Part shown: positions 54,548 to 63,756 of the stretch, piece after piece
Numbering within the stretch: the first letter of the stretch is position 1
Layout of the letters: every line of letters begins with the position of its first letter
Assembly: GCF_051486985.1 (NCBI RefSeq)
Contig: NZ_JAHVDV010000023.1
Span: 24,825-88,824, forward strand
Source of the DNA: CBFFRJ01 sp051486985
GTDB lineage: Bacteria; Pseudomonadota; Gammaproteobacteria; Enterobacterales; Enterobacteriaceae
Direction of reading: 5' to 3'
DNA: 64,000 nucleotides
Made by a program: the position numbers and the translations under genes
Notes under the pieces: model-generated
Databases searched by the model: none
Told to the model about the DNA's origin: nothing
Seen by the model: only the letters and a program-made list of their open reading frames with translations

Positions 54548-54892
54548 TTATTGAATTTCGCCGAACAAGCCCGACAAAAAGCGCTCCAGCGCCATGCGTG
54601 AACTAAAACCGTGTGGAATGCCGTAATGTTCCTGAGCCTCTCCACCTAAGTAGAGCGGAAAATTCTGGTAATGATCGCAGGTTTTGATATCCGTGGCCGG
54701 TTCCGCAAGGGACATACTTCGTTCTTTGAGCGTAGGGTGAATGACCAGCGCAGTGCGTCCCATCCGGGCCTCACGGTTCACATACACATAGTTATCGCCA
54801 CGGCGGTAACCATAGGTTTTTGTCGTCGCCACATCCATTTGAAAGCCTACTTTTTCCAGAACGCGCGCCACCTCATCGGGTCGTAAATACAT
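54548..54892 (-). CDS. ygaC: YgaC (DUF2002) protein
   Basis: A 114-aa protein that follows E. coli YgaC along its length: MYLRPDEVARVLEKVGFQMD, YGYRRGDNYVYVNREARMGR and HYGIPHGFSSRMALERFLSG. In E. coli it is reported to be Fur-linked; the biochemical role is not known. It lies in the conserved alaE-ygaC-ygaM order. Confidence 0.93.
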   Translation of the reverse strand: MYLRPDEVARVLEKVGFQMDVATTKTYGYRRGDNYVYVNREARMGRTALVIHPTLKERSMSLAEPATDIKTCDHYQNFPLYLGGEAQEHYGIPHGFSSRMALERFLSGLFGEIQ

Positions 54893-55055
54893 ATTTTTTC
54901 CTCGTCATCTTTTCACTGCGTCGCAACCTTACAGTATTCAGCATTACCCCTGCTTTCAGAAAAGTCCATAAACGTGGGTAAATGCCTGGCCAGCCGGTAA
55001 CGAAGCGAATTTATGGTCTAAACTAAAATTCTCTTCGAAAACAAAGGAGGTTCCG

Positions 55056-55382
55056 ATGTTTAACAGACCTAATCGCGCAGATGTAGACGAAGGCGTCCAT
55101 GATATCCAGAAAGATGTTCATCAGTTAGCGGACAGCCTGGAAGATGTTCTTAAATCGCTTGGCAGTGATGCAAAAGATGAAGCGGATAGCGCGCGTCGTA
55201 AAGCTCAGTCACTGTTAAGAGAGACCCGGGCCCGGATGAATGGTCGCTCAACCACCTATCAGGCCGCACGTGATGCGGTGGGCTGCGCAAGCACATTCGT
55301 CAAAGACAAGCCGATGTACGCGCTGGGCGCAGTGGCGGCAGTAGGTATTTTCCTTGGTGCGCTGATCAGCACCCGTCGATAA
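55056..55382 (+). CDS. ygaM: YgaM (DUF883) inner-membrane, ribosome-associated-type protein
   Basis: A 108-aa protein of the DUF883 (ElaB/YgaM/YqjD) family: a long amphipathic helix (VHDIQKDVHQLADSLEDVLK), GRSTTYQAARDAVGCASTF, and a C-terminal membrane helix (YALGAVAAVGIFLGALIS). YqjD and ElaB in this family tether ribosomes to the membrane in stationary phase. AAAGGAGG precedes the ATG. Confidence 0.93.
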   Translation: MFNRPNRADVDEGVHDIQKDVHQLADSLEDVLKSLGSDAKDEADSARRKAQSLLRETRARMNGRSTTYQAARDAVGCASTFVKDKPMYALGAVAAVGIFLGALISTRR

Positions 55383-55402
55383 CGTCTGACGTCTGATTCT
55401 GA

Positions 55403-55437
55403 GAGCCCGTTCGCCGCTGGTGAGCGGGCTTTTTTTT
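55403..55437 (+). terminator. Terminator of ygaM
   Basis: AGCCCG (55,404-55,409) pairs with CGGGCT (55,425-55,430) around a partly paired loop, then eight T. Confidence 0.8.
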
Positions 55438-55511
55438 GCCTGCTGCCACGATTTTCACGCACAACATGCCCTTCCCGCTACGCTCATCATCCGGAATAAA
55501 CTAATCGCAAT

Positions 55512-55560
55512 TTCCTATATCTTGTGTGGTTGAAACTTTTATTAACTACATCTAGTATTC
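55512..55560 (+). promoter_or_regulatory. Two probable NrdR boxes before nrdH
   Basis: TTCCTATATCTTGTGT (55,512-55,527) and ACTACATCTAGTATTC (55,545-55,560) resemble the NrdR palindrome ACACTATATATTGTGT and lie 33 bases apart, about three helical turns, as before nrd operons of relatives. The second is the weaker match. Confidence 0.6.
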
Positions 55561-55631
55561 CTGTTAGCAATACAGAGACAACTGACGCGATCGCTCGCGC
55601 CGTTCCTTCATTTTAAACGGAAATACAAATC

Positions 55632-55877
55632 ATGCGCATTACTATTTACACTAAAAACGATTGCGTACAGTGCCACGCCACTAAACGCGCAATGGAGAGT
55701 CGTGGATTTGATTTTGAAATGGTGAACGTTGACCTTGAACCTGGTGCTGCTGATGCGCTGCGTGCGATGGGTTTTCGTCAGTTACCGGTCGTTGTGGCAG
55801 GTGAAACCCGGTGGTCAGGTTTTCGCCCGGACATGATTAATCGACTGCAGTCTGCGCCTGACATCGCCCGCGCATGA
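55632..55877 (+). CDS. nrdH: Glutaredoxin-like NrdH
   Basis: An 81-aa redoxin with the active-site CVQC in TKNDCVQCHATKRAME and the thioredoxin-reductase-contacting RQLPVVVAG segment. It reduces the class Ib ribonucleotide reductase NrdEF. It is the first gene of nrdHIEF and its stop overlaps the nrdI start by four bases (ATGA). Confidence 0.96.
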   Translation: MRITIYTKNDCVQCHATKRAMESRGFDFEMVNVDLEPGAADALRAMGFRQLPVVVAGETRWSGFRPDMINRLQSAPDIARA

Positions 55878-56284
55878 GTCAACTCGTCTACTTCTCCAGT
55901 AGCTCGGAAAACACGCTGCGGTTCATTGAGCGGCTGGGGCTACCGGCAACGCGCATCCCGCTTAATGAGCGAGAGCGTATTCAGGTAGACGAACCCTATA
56001 TCCTGGTGGTGCCAAGCTACGGCGGGGGAGGAACGGCAGGCGCTGTCCCCCGCCAGGTCATCCGCTTTCTGAACGATCCGCATAATCGCGATTTCATTCG
56101 CGGCGTCATCGCGTCCGGCAACCGTAATTTCGGCGAAGCCTATGGTCGCGCCGGGGACGTGGTCGCGCAGAAATGCAGTGTGCCCTATCTCTACCGTTTT
56201 GAGCTGATGGGCACCCAACAGGACATTGAAAATGTGCGTAAAGGAGTGAGCGAATTTTGGCAACGACAACCGCAGAGCGTGTGA
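55874..56284 (+). CDS. nrdI: Flavodoxin-like NrdI
   Basis: A 136-aa flavodoxin-like protein with VYFSSSSENTLRFIERLG and PSYGGGGTAGAVPRQVIRFL. It provides the oxidant that assembles the manganese cofactor in NrdF. It overlaps nrdH by four bases and the nrdE start by 28 bases. Confidence 0.96.
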   Translation: MSQLVYFSSSSENTLRFIERLGLPATRIPLNERERIQVDEPYILVVPSYGGGGTAGAVPRQVIRFLNDPHNRDFIRGVIASGNRNFGEAYGRAGDVVAQKCSVPYLYRFELMGTQQDIENVRKGVSEFWQRQPQSV

Positions 56285-58401
56285 CCCAGTCCACGCCCGA
56301 TTACCATGCTCTGAACGCGATGCTAAACCTGTACGACAACGCAGGTCACATCCAGTTTGACAAAGATCGCCAGGCCGTCGATGCGTTCTACCAGCACCAT
56401 GTGCTGCCCAACACGGTCACCTTCGCCAGTCAGGATGAACGTCTGAACTACCTGGTGGAGGAGTCCTATTACGACGAAAGCGTGCTGGCGCGCTACGATC
56501 GTGCTTTTGTGAATGACCTCTTTGCCCGTGCGCATGCCAGCGGGTTTCGCTTTCAGACATTCCTTGGCGCATGGAAGTATTACACCAGCTACACGCTGAA
56601 GACCTTCGACGGTAAACGTTATCTTGAACATTTTGAAGATCGCGTCTGCATGGTCGCGCTCACGCTGGCGCAGGGCGATGAAAGACTGGCACGTCAGCTG
56701 ACCGATGAGATCCTGGCTGGTCGCTTTCAGCCCGCCACCCCCACCTTCCTTAACTGCGGCAAGAAGCAGCGCGGCGAGCTCGTCTCCTGCTTCCTGCTGC
56801 GTATTGAAGATAATATGGAATCCATTGGACGGGCGGTGAACTCTGCCCTCCAGCTGTCCAAACGCGGTGGCGGCGTGGCCTTCCTGCTCTCGAACCTGCG
56901 CGAATCAGGCGCCCCCATTAAGCGCATTGAGAATCAGTCATCGGGCGTGATACCGGTGATGAAAATGCTCGAAGACGCCTTCTCCTATGCTAACCAGCTG
57001 GGTGCACGCCAGGGAGCGGGTGCGGTTTATCTCAATGCGCACCACCCGGATATTTTGCGATTCCTTGATACGAAACGTGAAAATGCTGACGAAAAAATTC
57101 GCATCAAAACACTCTCGCTCGGGGTGGTTATCCCGGATGTGACCTTCCGTCTGGCAAAAGAGAATGCCGAAATGGCGCTGTTCTCCCCTTACGATGTAGA
57201 GCGTTTGTACGGTAAACCCTTTGGTGATATCGCGGTCAGTGAAATGTATGAGCAACTGGTTGCTGATGAGCGCGTGCGTAAAAAGTACATTAATGCCCGT
57301 GATTTCTTCCAGACGCTGGCCGAAATTCAGTTCGAGTCGGGTTACCCGTACATCATGTTCGAAGATACGGTTAACCGTGCAAACCCGATTGCCGGGCGTA
57401 TCAACATGAGCAACCTCTGTTCTGAGATCCTGCAGGTTAACAGTGCCTCAACGCTGGATGAAAACCTGGATTACGTGGATATCGGACATGACATCTCCTG
57501 TAATCTTGGCTCGCTGAACATCGCTCACACTATGGATTCACCGGATTTTGGCCGCACGGTAGAGACCGCCGTGCGCGGCCTGAGTGCCGTCTCCAGTATG
57601 AGCCACATCCGCTCGGTGCCCTCTGTGGCAGCCGGTAATGCTGCCTCTCACGCTATCGGTCTTGGGCAGATGAATCTGCACGGCTATCTGGCCCGCGAAG
57701 GGATTGCTTATGGCAGCGAAGCGGGGTTGGATTTTACTAACCTCTATTTTTACACCATCACCTGGCATGCGCTGAACACCTCCATGATGATGGCCCGCGA
57801 GCGTAATACGCGTTTCGTCGGCTTTGAGCAGTCGCGTTATGCCAGCGGAGAATATTTTAACCAGTACCTGGAAGGGCACTGGCAGCCGAAAACAGAGAAA
57901 GTCCGTGCGCTCTTTGCCCGTAGCGGCATCACAATCCCTGACCGCAATATGTGGGAGCAGTTGCGTGAGAATGTGATGCGCTACGGCATCTATAACCAGA
58001 ACCTGCAGGCGGTGCCGCCTACCGGGTCTATTTCTTACATCAATCACGCCACCTCAAGTATTCACCCGATCGTGTCGAAAATTGAAATTCGCAAGGAAGG
58101 CAAAACCGGGCGCGTCTACTACCCGGCCCCGTTCATGACTAATGAAAACCTGGCCTTTTACCAGGATGCCTATGAGATAGGCCCCGAGAAGATCATCGAC
58201 ACCTACGCTGAAGCCACGCGTCATGTGGACCAGGGGCTGTCGCTGACGCTGTTCTTCCCGGACACCGCCACCACGCGCGATATCAACAAAGCGCAGATTT
58301 ATGCATGGAAGAAAGGCATCAAAACGCTGTACTACATTCGCCTGCGCCAGCTTGCGCTGGAAGGGACGGAAATCGAGGGCTGCGTGTCCTGCGCGCTGTA
58401 A
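56257..58401 (+). CDS. nrdE: Class Ib ribonucleotide reductase alpha subunit NrdE
   Basis: A 714-aa catalytic subunit with the same length as E. coli NrdE. Landmarks are the redox Cys in RGELVSCFLLR, the N-x-C-x-E radical motif region MSNLCSEILQVNSAS, and the C-terminal shuttle pair in GCVSCAL. It starts with TTG at 56,257, preceded by AAGGAG at good spacing and inside the nrdI frame. It reduces nucleoside diphosphates with NrdF, mainly under iron limitation or oxidative stress. Confidence 0.97.
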   Translation: MATTTAERVTQSTPDYHALNAMLNLYDNAGHIQFDKDRQAVDAFYQHHVLPNTVTFASQDERLNYLVEESYYDESVLARYDRAFVNDLFARAHASGFRFQTFLGAWKYYTSYTLKTFDGKRYLEHFEDRVCMVALTLAQGDERLARQLTDEILAGRFQPATPTFLNCGKKQRGELVSCFLLRIEDNMESIGRAVNSALQLSKRGGGVAFLLSNLRESGAPIKRIENQSSGVIPVMKMLEDAFSYANQLGARQGAGAVYLNAHHPDILRFLDTKRENADEKIRIKTLSLGVVIPDVTFRLAKENAEMALFSPYDVERLYGKPFGDIAVSEMYEQLVADERVRKKYINARDFFQTLAEIQFESGYPYIMFEDTVNRANPIAGRINMSNLCSEILQVNSASTLDENLDYVDIGHDISCNLGSLNIAHTMDSPDFGRTVETAVRGLSAVSSMSHIRSVPSVAAGNAASHAIGLGQMNLHGYLAREGIAYGSEAGLDFTNLYFYTITWHALNTSMMMARERNTRFVGFEQSRYASGEYFNQYLEGHWQPKTEKVRALFARSGITIPDRNMWEQLRENVMRYGIYNQNLQAVPPTGSISYINHATSSIHPIVSKIEIRKEGKTGRVYYPAPFMTNENLAFYQDAYEIGPEKIIDTYAEATRHVDQGLSLTLFFPDTATTRDINKAQIYAWKKGIKTLYYIRLRQLALEGTEIEGCVSCAL

Positions 58402-58411
58402 GGAGAAAAGG

Positions 58412-59374
58412 ATGAAATCATTAACACGCGTAAGCGCAGTCAACTGGAATAAGATTCAGGATGATAAGGATCTTGAGGTCTGGAACCGCCTGACCAGCAA
58501 CTTCTGGCTACCGGAAAAGGTGCCGCTGTCGAATGATATCCCCGCCTGGCAGACGCTGAGTTACGCAGAGCAGCAGCTGACGATACGGGTTTTCACCGGG
58601 CTGACGCTGCTGGACACCATTCAGAATACTGTCGGCGCACCTGCGCTGATGGCCGATGCGCAGACACCTCATGAAGAGGCGGTGTTGTCGAACATCAGCT
58701 TTATGGAAGCGGTGCATGCCCGCTCCTATAGCTCGATTTTCTCCACACTCTGTCAAACTAAAGATGTGGACGCCGCCTATGCGTGGAGTGAGGAGAACAG
58801 CGCGCTGCAGCGCAAAGCCCAGCTCATTCTGGCCTATTATCGCGCCGACGATCCGCTCAAAAAGAAAATTGCCAGCGTCTTTCTGGAGTCGTTTTTGTTC
58901 TATTCCGGCTTCTGGTTACCGATGTACTGGTCCAGTCGAGGTAAGCTGACGAATACGGCGGATCTGATTCGTCTTATCATTCGCGATGAGGCGGTACACG
59001 GTTATTACATTGGTTATAAGTATCAGAAAGCGCTGGAAAAAGTCAGCAGTGAAAAGCGTGATGAGTTAAAAAATTTCGCCCTGGAACTGATGCTTGATCT
59101 CTATGATAACGAAGTGGCCTACAGCGAAGCGGTGTACGCGGAGTCAGGCTGGGCTGAGGAGGTGAAAGCCTTCCTGTGCTACAACGCCAACAAAGCGCTG
59201 ATGAATCTTGGCTATGAACCTCTCTTCCCGGCAGAAATGGCGCAAGTTAATCCGGCAATCCTCGCAGCATTATCGCCGGGAGCGGATGAAAACCACGACT
59301 TCTTCTCCGGTTCCGGTTCGTCTTATGTGATGGGAAAAGCGGTAGAGACCGAGGACGAAGACTGGAATTTTTGA
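58412..59374 (+). CDS. nrdF: Class Ib ribonucleotide reductase beta subunit NrdF
   Basis: A 320-aa subunit that carries the Mn/Fe-tyrosyl radical. Metal-ligand motifs are EEAVLSNISFMEAVHARSYS and RDEAVHGYYIGYKYQ; the end FFSGSGSSYVMGKAVETEDE matches E. coli. GGAGAAAAGG lies before the ATG at 58,412, ten bases after nrdE. It ends the operon; no clean U-tract hairpin follows, only GC-rich repeat DNA. Confidence 0.97.
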   Translation: MKSLTRVSAVNWNKIQDDKDLEVWNRLTSNFWLPEKVPLSNDIPAWQTLSYAEQQLTIRVFTGLTLLDTIQNTVGAPALMADAQTPHEEAVLSNISFMEAVHARSYSSIFSTLCQTKDVDAAYAWSEENSALQRKAQLILAYYRADDPLKKKIASVFLESFLFYSGFWLPMYWSSRGKLTNTADLIRLIIRDEAVHGYYIGYKYQKALEKVSSEKRDELKNFALELMLDLYDNEVAYSEAVYAESGWAEEVKAFLCYNANKALMNLGYEPLFPAEMAQVNPAILAALSPGADENHDFFSGSGSSYVMGKAVETEDEDWNF

Positions 59375-59433
59375 GGCGTCCTCTCCCCTCACCCCGCCCT
59401 CGCCCCATCGGCTGAAGAATCCCCTGAAATAAA

Positions 59434-59751
59434 TGCGAGCACGCTCGGTCCCCTCGCCCCTTTGGGAAGAGGACCAGGGTGAGGGGAACATGGGGCGCTT
59501 AGGGTCATTCCGTTCACCTTATGTTCCTTGCTTGTCTGTAGCGACAGAACCCGTGAACGTGCCAGGGTGGTTCACCGCCACCCCCCTGGCAACCCGGGCT
59601 CCCGGCCAGGAAAATCGCCGCTGGCGCGGCATTATTCACCCCATCCCTGGGGCTCACCCTTTCAGGGCTAGCGCAGGCGCTATTCAACATTGCTTCCGGC
59701 AATTTTGTCGTCTTATGTCGTCTGACTATCGGGTCGGGGACCAGCCTGCCT
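59434..59751 (+). repeat. Long dispersed repeat, copy 1
   Basis: The segment matches 63,757-64,000. The first ~190 bases are close to identical, a middle part (about 59,625-59,711) is longer and different in this copy, and the last 40 bases (59,712-59,751) are identical. It starts with a REP-like block (GAGGACCAGGGTGAGGGGAA), contains a potential hairpin around GCCAGGGTGG/CCACC..CCTGGC, and keeps an apparent open frame that I do not consider a gene. Confidence 0.85.
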
Positions 59752-60260
59752 CCTTGTAGGCTATCCCCTCCGCCCGCTTCCCTGCGGGCGGCCCCGGTCA
59801 GCCGTCAACGCCTCATCGATTTTCAGCCGGACCCTGTCATCGCGGTGACGGTTTTATTCTCATTGCGCCGTGGTATCGCTGTACAACGTAATACTACTGG
59901 CGATCCCTCAGCCCCATTAGGGAGAGGGAGAAAATTGGGGAGAAGGAGAAAAGCAGGCCGCACCCGGCTTATTTAACCCGCGTCGATCCGATCCCCTCTC
60001 TCCAGTGGGGAGAGGGCCAGGGTGAGGGGAAATATCCGCACATTGCGCAATATAATTCTCGTGCACGCCTTACAAATATTCTGCAATATTTCATGTGTCA
60101 TTCTTTCGTCATATTTCCCTTCAATCACCACTCTTACCCCAGAATTCCACCTTCAAATACGAAAAATCTCACATTAATTCAACTACCGCTCAGCCCTTAT
60201 CTCATGGGAAATTCTCACCATTTTTGCATTGCCAAATTCCATCAAGAGAGGATTGAAGGG
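59752..60260. other. GC-rich repeat-bearing intergenic DNA before proV
   Basis: No gene is supported. A stem around CTTGTAGGCT ends the long repeat; CCCGCTTCCCTGCGGGCGG at 59,774 can form another hairpin. A REP-like unit (CCCCTCTCTCCAGTGGGGAG then GGCCAGGGTGAGGGGAA) lies at 59,991-60,030. From 60,060 the DNA becomes AT-rich, as expected upstream of the osmoregulated proV promoter (H-NS target in E. coli). Confidence 0.5.
59991..60030 (+). repeat. REP-like palindromic unit
   Basis: CCCCTCTC pairs with GGGAGAGGG around CCAGTG, followed by CCAGGGTGAGGGGAA. The same trailing motif occurs in both copies of the long repeat, which suggests one repeat family. Confidence 0.65.
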
Positions 60261-60290
60261 TTGTCACAGAATCTCAGTATGCTAGGGTAT
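60261..60290 (+). promoter_or_regulatory. proU P2-like osmoregulated promoter
   Basis: TTGTCA (60,261-60,266) and GGGTAT (60,285-60,290), with ATCTCAGTATGCTAGGGTA between and around them, match the E. coli proU P2 promoter closely. It lies 66 bases upstream of the proV ATG. Confidence 0.75.
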
Positions 60291-60356
60291 ACGCGGTCAA
60301 TTATTCGCATCAGGTAACATATCGACATAAATAAATAACAGGAAACGTTTTATTGC

Positions 60357-61559
60357 ATGGCAATTAAATTAGAAGTTAAGAATCTCTATAAGATATTTGG
60401 CGAGCATCCGCAGAGAGCTTTCAAATATATCGAAAAAGGACTTTCGAAAGAACAAATTCTGGAAAAAACGGGGCTATCGCTTGGCGTTAAAGACGCCAGT
60501 CTGGCCATTGAAGAAGGCGAGATATTTGTCATCATGGGATTATCCGGTTCGGGTAAGTCCACAATGGTACGCCTTCTCAATCGCCTGATTGAACCCACCC
60601 GCGGGCAGGTGCTGATTGATGGCGTCGATATCGCCAAAATATCAGATGCTGAACTCCGTGAGGTGCGCAGGAAAAAGATTGCGATGGTCTTCCAGTCATT
60701 CGCGCTAATGCCGCATATGACAGTGCTAAATAACACTGCGTTCGGCATGGAATTAGCGGGTGCCAGCGCCAGTGAACGTCAGGAAAAAGCACTTGATGCA
60801 TTGCGTCAGGTAGGGCTTGAAAATTATGCCCATGCTTATCCTGATGAACTCTCTGGCGGTATGCGTCAGCGTGTAGGTCTGGCCCGCGCATTAGCCATCA
60901 ACCCGGATATCTTATTAATGGATGAAGCCTTCTCTGCGCTCGACCCATTAATTCGTACCGAGATGCAGGATGAGTTGGTTAAATTACAATCGCGACATCA
61001 GCGTACTGTGGTCTTTATTTCACATGACCTGGATGAAGCGATGCGTATTGGCGACCGGATTGCCATTATGCAAAACGGTGAAGTGGTGCAGGTCGGTACG
61101 CCGGATGAAATTTTGAATAATCCGGCGAATGATTATGTGCGCACCTTCTTCCGTGGTGTGGATATCAGTCAGGTATTCAGTGCAAAAGATATTGCCCGCC
61201 GTACCCCGGTTGGCCTTATTCGCCGCACGCCGGGTTTTGGCCCTCGTTCCGCCCTGAAACTGTTGCAGGATGAAGACCGTGAATATGGTTATGTCATTGA
61301 ACGCGGTAATAAATTTGTTGGCATTGTCTCCATCGACTCCCTGAAAACGGCGCTTGGCCAGAATCTGGGTATCGATGCGGCGTTAATTGACACCCCGCTT
61401 GCGGTGGATGCCGAAACGCCGCTCAGCGAGTTGCTCTCTCATGTAGGCCAGGCACCCTGCGCGGTACCGGTCGTGGGTGAAGAGCAGCAATACGTGGGCA
61501 TCATCTCCAAACGGATGCTGCTCCAGGCATTAGATCGTGAGGGGGCAAACAATGGCTGA
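60357..61559 (+). CDS. proV: Glycine betaine/proline ABC transporter ATPase ProV
   Basis: A 400-aa ATPase with Walker A GLSGSGKST, signature LSGGMRQRVGLARAL, Walker B ILLMDEAFSALDP and a C-terminal CBS pair (RRTPVGLIRRTPGF onward) that senses ionic strength. It powers uptake of glycine betaine and proline betaine under high osmolarity. AGGAAACG precedes the ATG. The stop overlaps proW by eight bases. Confidence 0.97.
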   Translation: MAIKLEVKNLYKIFGEHPQRAFKYIEKGLSKEQILEKTGLSLGVKDASLAIEEGEIFVIMGLSGSGKSTMVRLLNRLIEPTRGQVLIDGVDIAKISDAELREVRRKKIAMVFQSFALMPHMTVLNNTAFGMELAGASASERQEKALDALRQVGLENYAHAYPDELSGGMRQRVGLARALAINPDILLMDEAFSALDPLIRTEMQDELVKLQSRHQRTVVFISHDLDEAMRIGDRIAIMQNGEVVQVGTPDEILNNPANDYVRTFFRGVDISQVFSAKDIARRTPVGLIRRTPGFGPRSALKLLQDEDREYGYVIERGNKFVGIVSIDSLKTALGQNLGIDAALIDTPLAVDAETPLSELLSHVGQAPCAVPVVGEEQQYVGIISKRMLLQALDREGANNG

Positions 61560-62619
61560 TCAAAACAACCCGTGGGAGAGCGCACCCGCAACAGAGAACG
61601 CAGCACAATCGGCAGACGCATGGGGTTCTTCAGCAGCCCCGGCACCGACTGACGGTAGCAGCGCAGACTGGCTGAACAGCGCCCCGGCCCCGGCGCCGGA
61701 GCACTTCAACATCATGGATCCGTTTCATAAGACGCTGATCCCACTTGATAGCTGGGTCACCGAAGGGATTGATTGGGTCGTGACCCACTTCCGTCCGGTG
61801 TTCCAGGGCATTCGTGTGCCGGTGGATTACATCCTGAGCGGTTTTCAGCAACTGCTGCTGGGCATGCCTGCCCCGGTTGCCATCACTCTTTTCGCGCTGA
61901 TTGCCTGGCAGATCGGCAGCGCAGGAATGGGGGTGGCAACGCTTGTCTCCCTGATTGCGATTGGCGCGATTGGTGCCTGGTCGCAGGCAATGGTGACTCT
62001 GGCCCTGGTACTGACCGCCCTATTGTTCTGCATCATTATCGGGCTACCGCTCGGCATATGGCTGGCGCGCAGCCAGCGCGCGGCGAAAATTATTCGCCCG
62101 TTGCTGGATGCCATGCAGACAACGCCTGCCTTTGTCTACCTGGTGCCCATCGTCATGCTGTTTGGTATCGGCAACGTACCTGGCGTGGTGGTAACCATTA
62201 TCTTCGCCCTGCCGCCGGTGGTTCGTCTGACCATTCTGGGTATTAATCAGGTGCCGGAAGATTTGATTGAAGCGTCACGTTCATTTGGTGCCAGCCCGCG
62301 CCAGATGCTGTTTAAAGTACAGTTACCACTGGCCATGCCCACCATTATGGCGGGGATCAACCAGACGCTAATGCTTGCCCTCTCCATGGTAGTGATCGCA
62401 TCAATGATCGCCGTCGGTGGGCTTGGCCAGATGGTACTTCGCGGTATTGGCCGTCTCGATATGGGGCTGGCAACCGTCGGTGGCGTGGGGATCGTTATCC
62501 TTGCCATCATCCTCGACCGCCTGACACAGGCGATGGGTCGCGATGCCCGCAGCAGGGGTAATCGCCGCTGGTACAGCACCGGCCCGCTTGGGTTAATTAC
62601 CCGCCCGTTCACGAAGTAA
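61552..62619 (+). CDS. proW: Glycine betaine/proline ABC transporter permease ProW
   Basis: A 355-aa permease with a long soluble Ala/Pro/Ser-rich N-terminus (~100 residues), as in E. coli ProW, then about seven helices and the EAA-like loop DLIEASRSFGASPRQMLFKV. I start at ATG 61,552 (MADQNNPWE), five codons after the first in-frame ATG, matching the family and the overlap with proV. Confidence 0.97.
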   Translation: MADQNNPWESAPATENAAQSADAWGSSAAPAPTDGSSADWLNSAPAPAPEHFNIMDPFHKTLIPLDSWVTEGIDWVVTHFRPVFQGIRVPVDYILSGFQQLLLGMPAPVAITLFALIAWQIGSAGMGVATLVSLIAIGAIGAWSQAMVTLALVLTALLFCIIIGLPLGIWLARSQRAAKIIRPLLDAMQTTPAFVYLVPIVMLFGIGNVPGVVVTIIFALPPVVRLTILGINQVPEDLIEASRSFGASPRQMLFKVQLPLAMPTIMAGINQTLMLALSMVVIASMIAVGGLGQMVLRGIGRLDMGLATVGGVGIVILAIILDRLTQAMGRDARSRGNRRWYSTGPLGLITRPFTK

Positions 62620-62687
62620 CGATGTCGCTGCCCGGCCAGCCGGTCGGGCCAGCAACGTCTTATCCCACCACATAAAAAGGAACAACG

Positions 62688-63683
62688 ATGCGACATACCA
62701 TACTTCTTGCCACAGCGTTTACCACCCTTGTCTCCACCAGCGCTCTTGCTGCCGACCTGCCAGGAAAAGGCATTACCGTTCAGCCTTTCCAGAGCACCAT
62801 TTCTGAAGAAGCTTTCCAGACGCTGCTGGTCAGCCGTGCGCTGGAAAAGCTCGGCTATACCGTTAACAAACCCAGCGAAGTAGATTACAACGTCGGTTAT
62901 ACCTCAATGGCCGCCGGCGACGTGACCTTCACTGCCGTAAACTGGAAACCTCTGCACGACGACATGTATGCGGCTGCTGGGGGGGATAAAAAATTCTACC
63001 GTGAAGGCACCTATGTGACCGGCGCTGCGCAGGGCTACCTCATCGACAAAAAAACCGCAGACCAGTACCACATCACCAATATTGAACAGCTAAAAGATCC
63101 GAAAATCGCCAAAATCTTCGACACCAACGGCGACGGCAAGGCAGACATGATGGGCTGCTCACCAGGCTGGGGCTGTGAAGCCGTCATTAATCATCAGAAT
63201 AAAGCCTTCGATCTGGAGAAAACCGTAACCGTCAGCCACGGTAACTACTCGGCGATGATGGCCGACACCATCACCCGCTTTAAAGAGGGTAAACCGATTA
63301 TCTATTACACCTGGACGCCATACTGGGTGAGCGATGTGATGAAACCCGGTAAAGATGTCGTCTGGTTGCAGGTTCCGTTCTCCTCCCTGCCAGGCGAGCA
63401 GAAGGATATTGACACTAAGCTGCCGAACGGCATGAACTATGGCTTCCCGGTTAACACCATGCACATTGTGGCCAACAAAGCCTGGGCCGAGAAAAACCCG
63501 GCGGCGGCAAAACTGTTCTCCGTGATGAAACTGCCGCTGGCAGACATCAATGCGCAGAACGCTATGATGCACGCGGGCAAATCTTCTGAAGCGGATGTGC
63601 AGGGTCACGTTGATGGCTGGATCAAAGCCCACCAGCAGCAGTTTGATGGCTGGGTGAAAGAAGCGCTGGCGGCGCAGAAGTAA
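62688..63683 (+). CDS. proX: Glycine betaine-binding periplasmic protein ProX
   Basis: A 331-aa binding protein with a signal peptide (LATAFTTLVSTSALAA). The betaine-binding tryptophans are in FTAVNWKPLHDD, SPGWGCEAV and YYTWTPYWVSD. It feeds ProVW. AAGGAACAACG lies before the ATG, 68 bases after proW. Confidence 0.97.
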   Translation: MRHTILLATAFTTLVSTSALAADLPGKGITVQPFQSTISEEAFQTLLVSRALEKLGYTVNKPSEVDYNVGYTSMAAGDVTFTAVNWKPLHDDMYAAAGGDKKFYREGTYVTGAAQGYLIDKKTADQYHITNIEQLKDPKIAKIFDTNGDGKADMMGCSPGWGCEAVINHQNKAFDLEKTVTVSHGNYSAMMADTITRFKEGKPIIYYTWTPYWVSDVMKPGKDVVWLQVPFSSLPGEQKDIDTKLPNGMNYGFPVNTMHIVANKAWAEKNPAAAKLFSVMKLPLADINAQNAMMHAGKSSEADVQGHVDGWIKAHQQQFDGWVKEALAAQK

Positions 63684-63756
63684 GGGTTAGCTTTTTAGTC
63701 GCCCTTCCCCTCAGTTTTCTCCCTCTTCCTATGGGAGAGGGAGCCCCACAAAAATT

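Noticed and set aside
59433..59759. 108-aa frame inside the long repeat, with a similar 72-aa frame in copy 2
   Set aside because: The frame is disrupted differently in the two copies and coincides with REP-like and hairpin DNA; more likely chance coding in a repeat.
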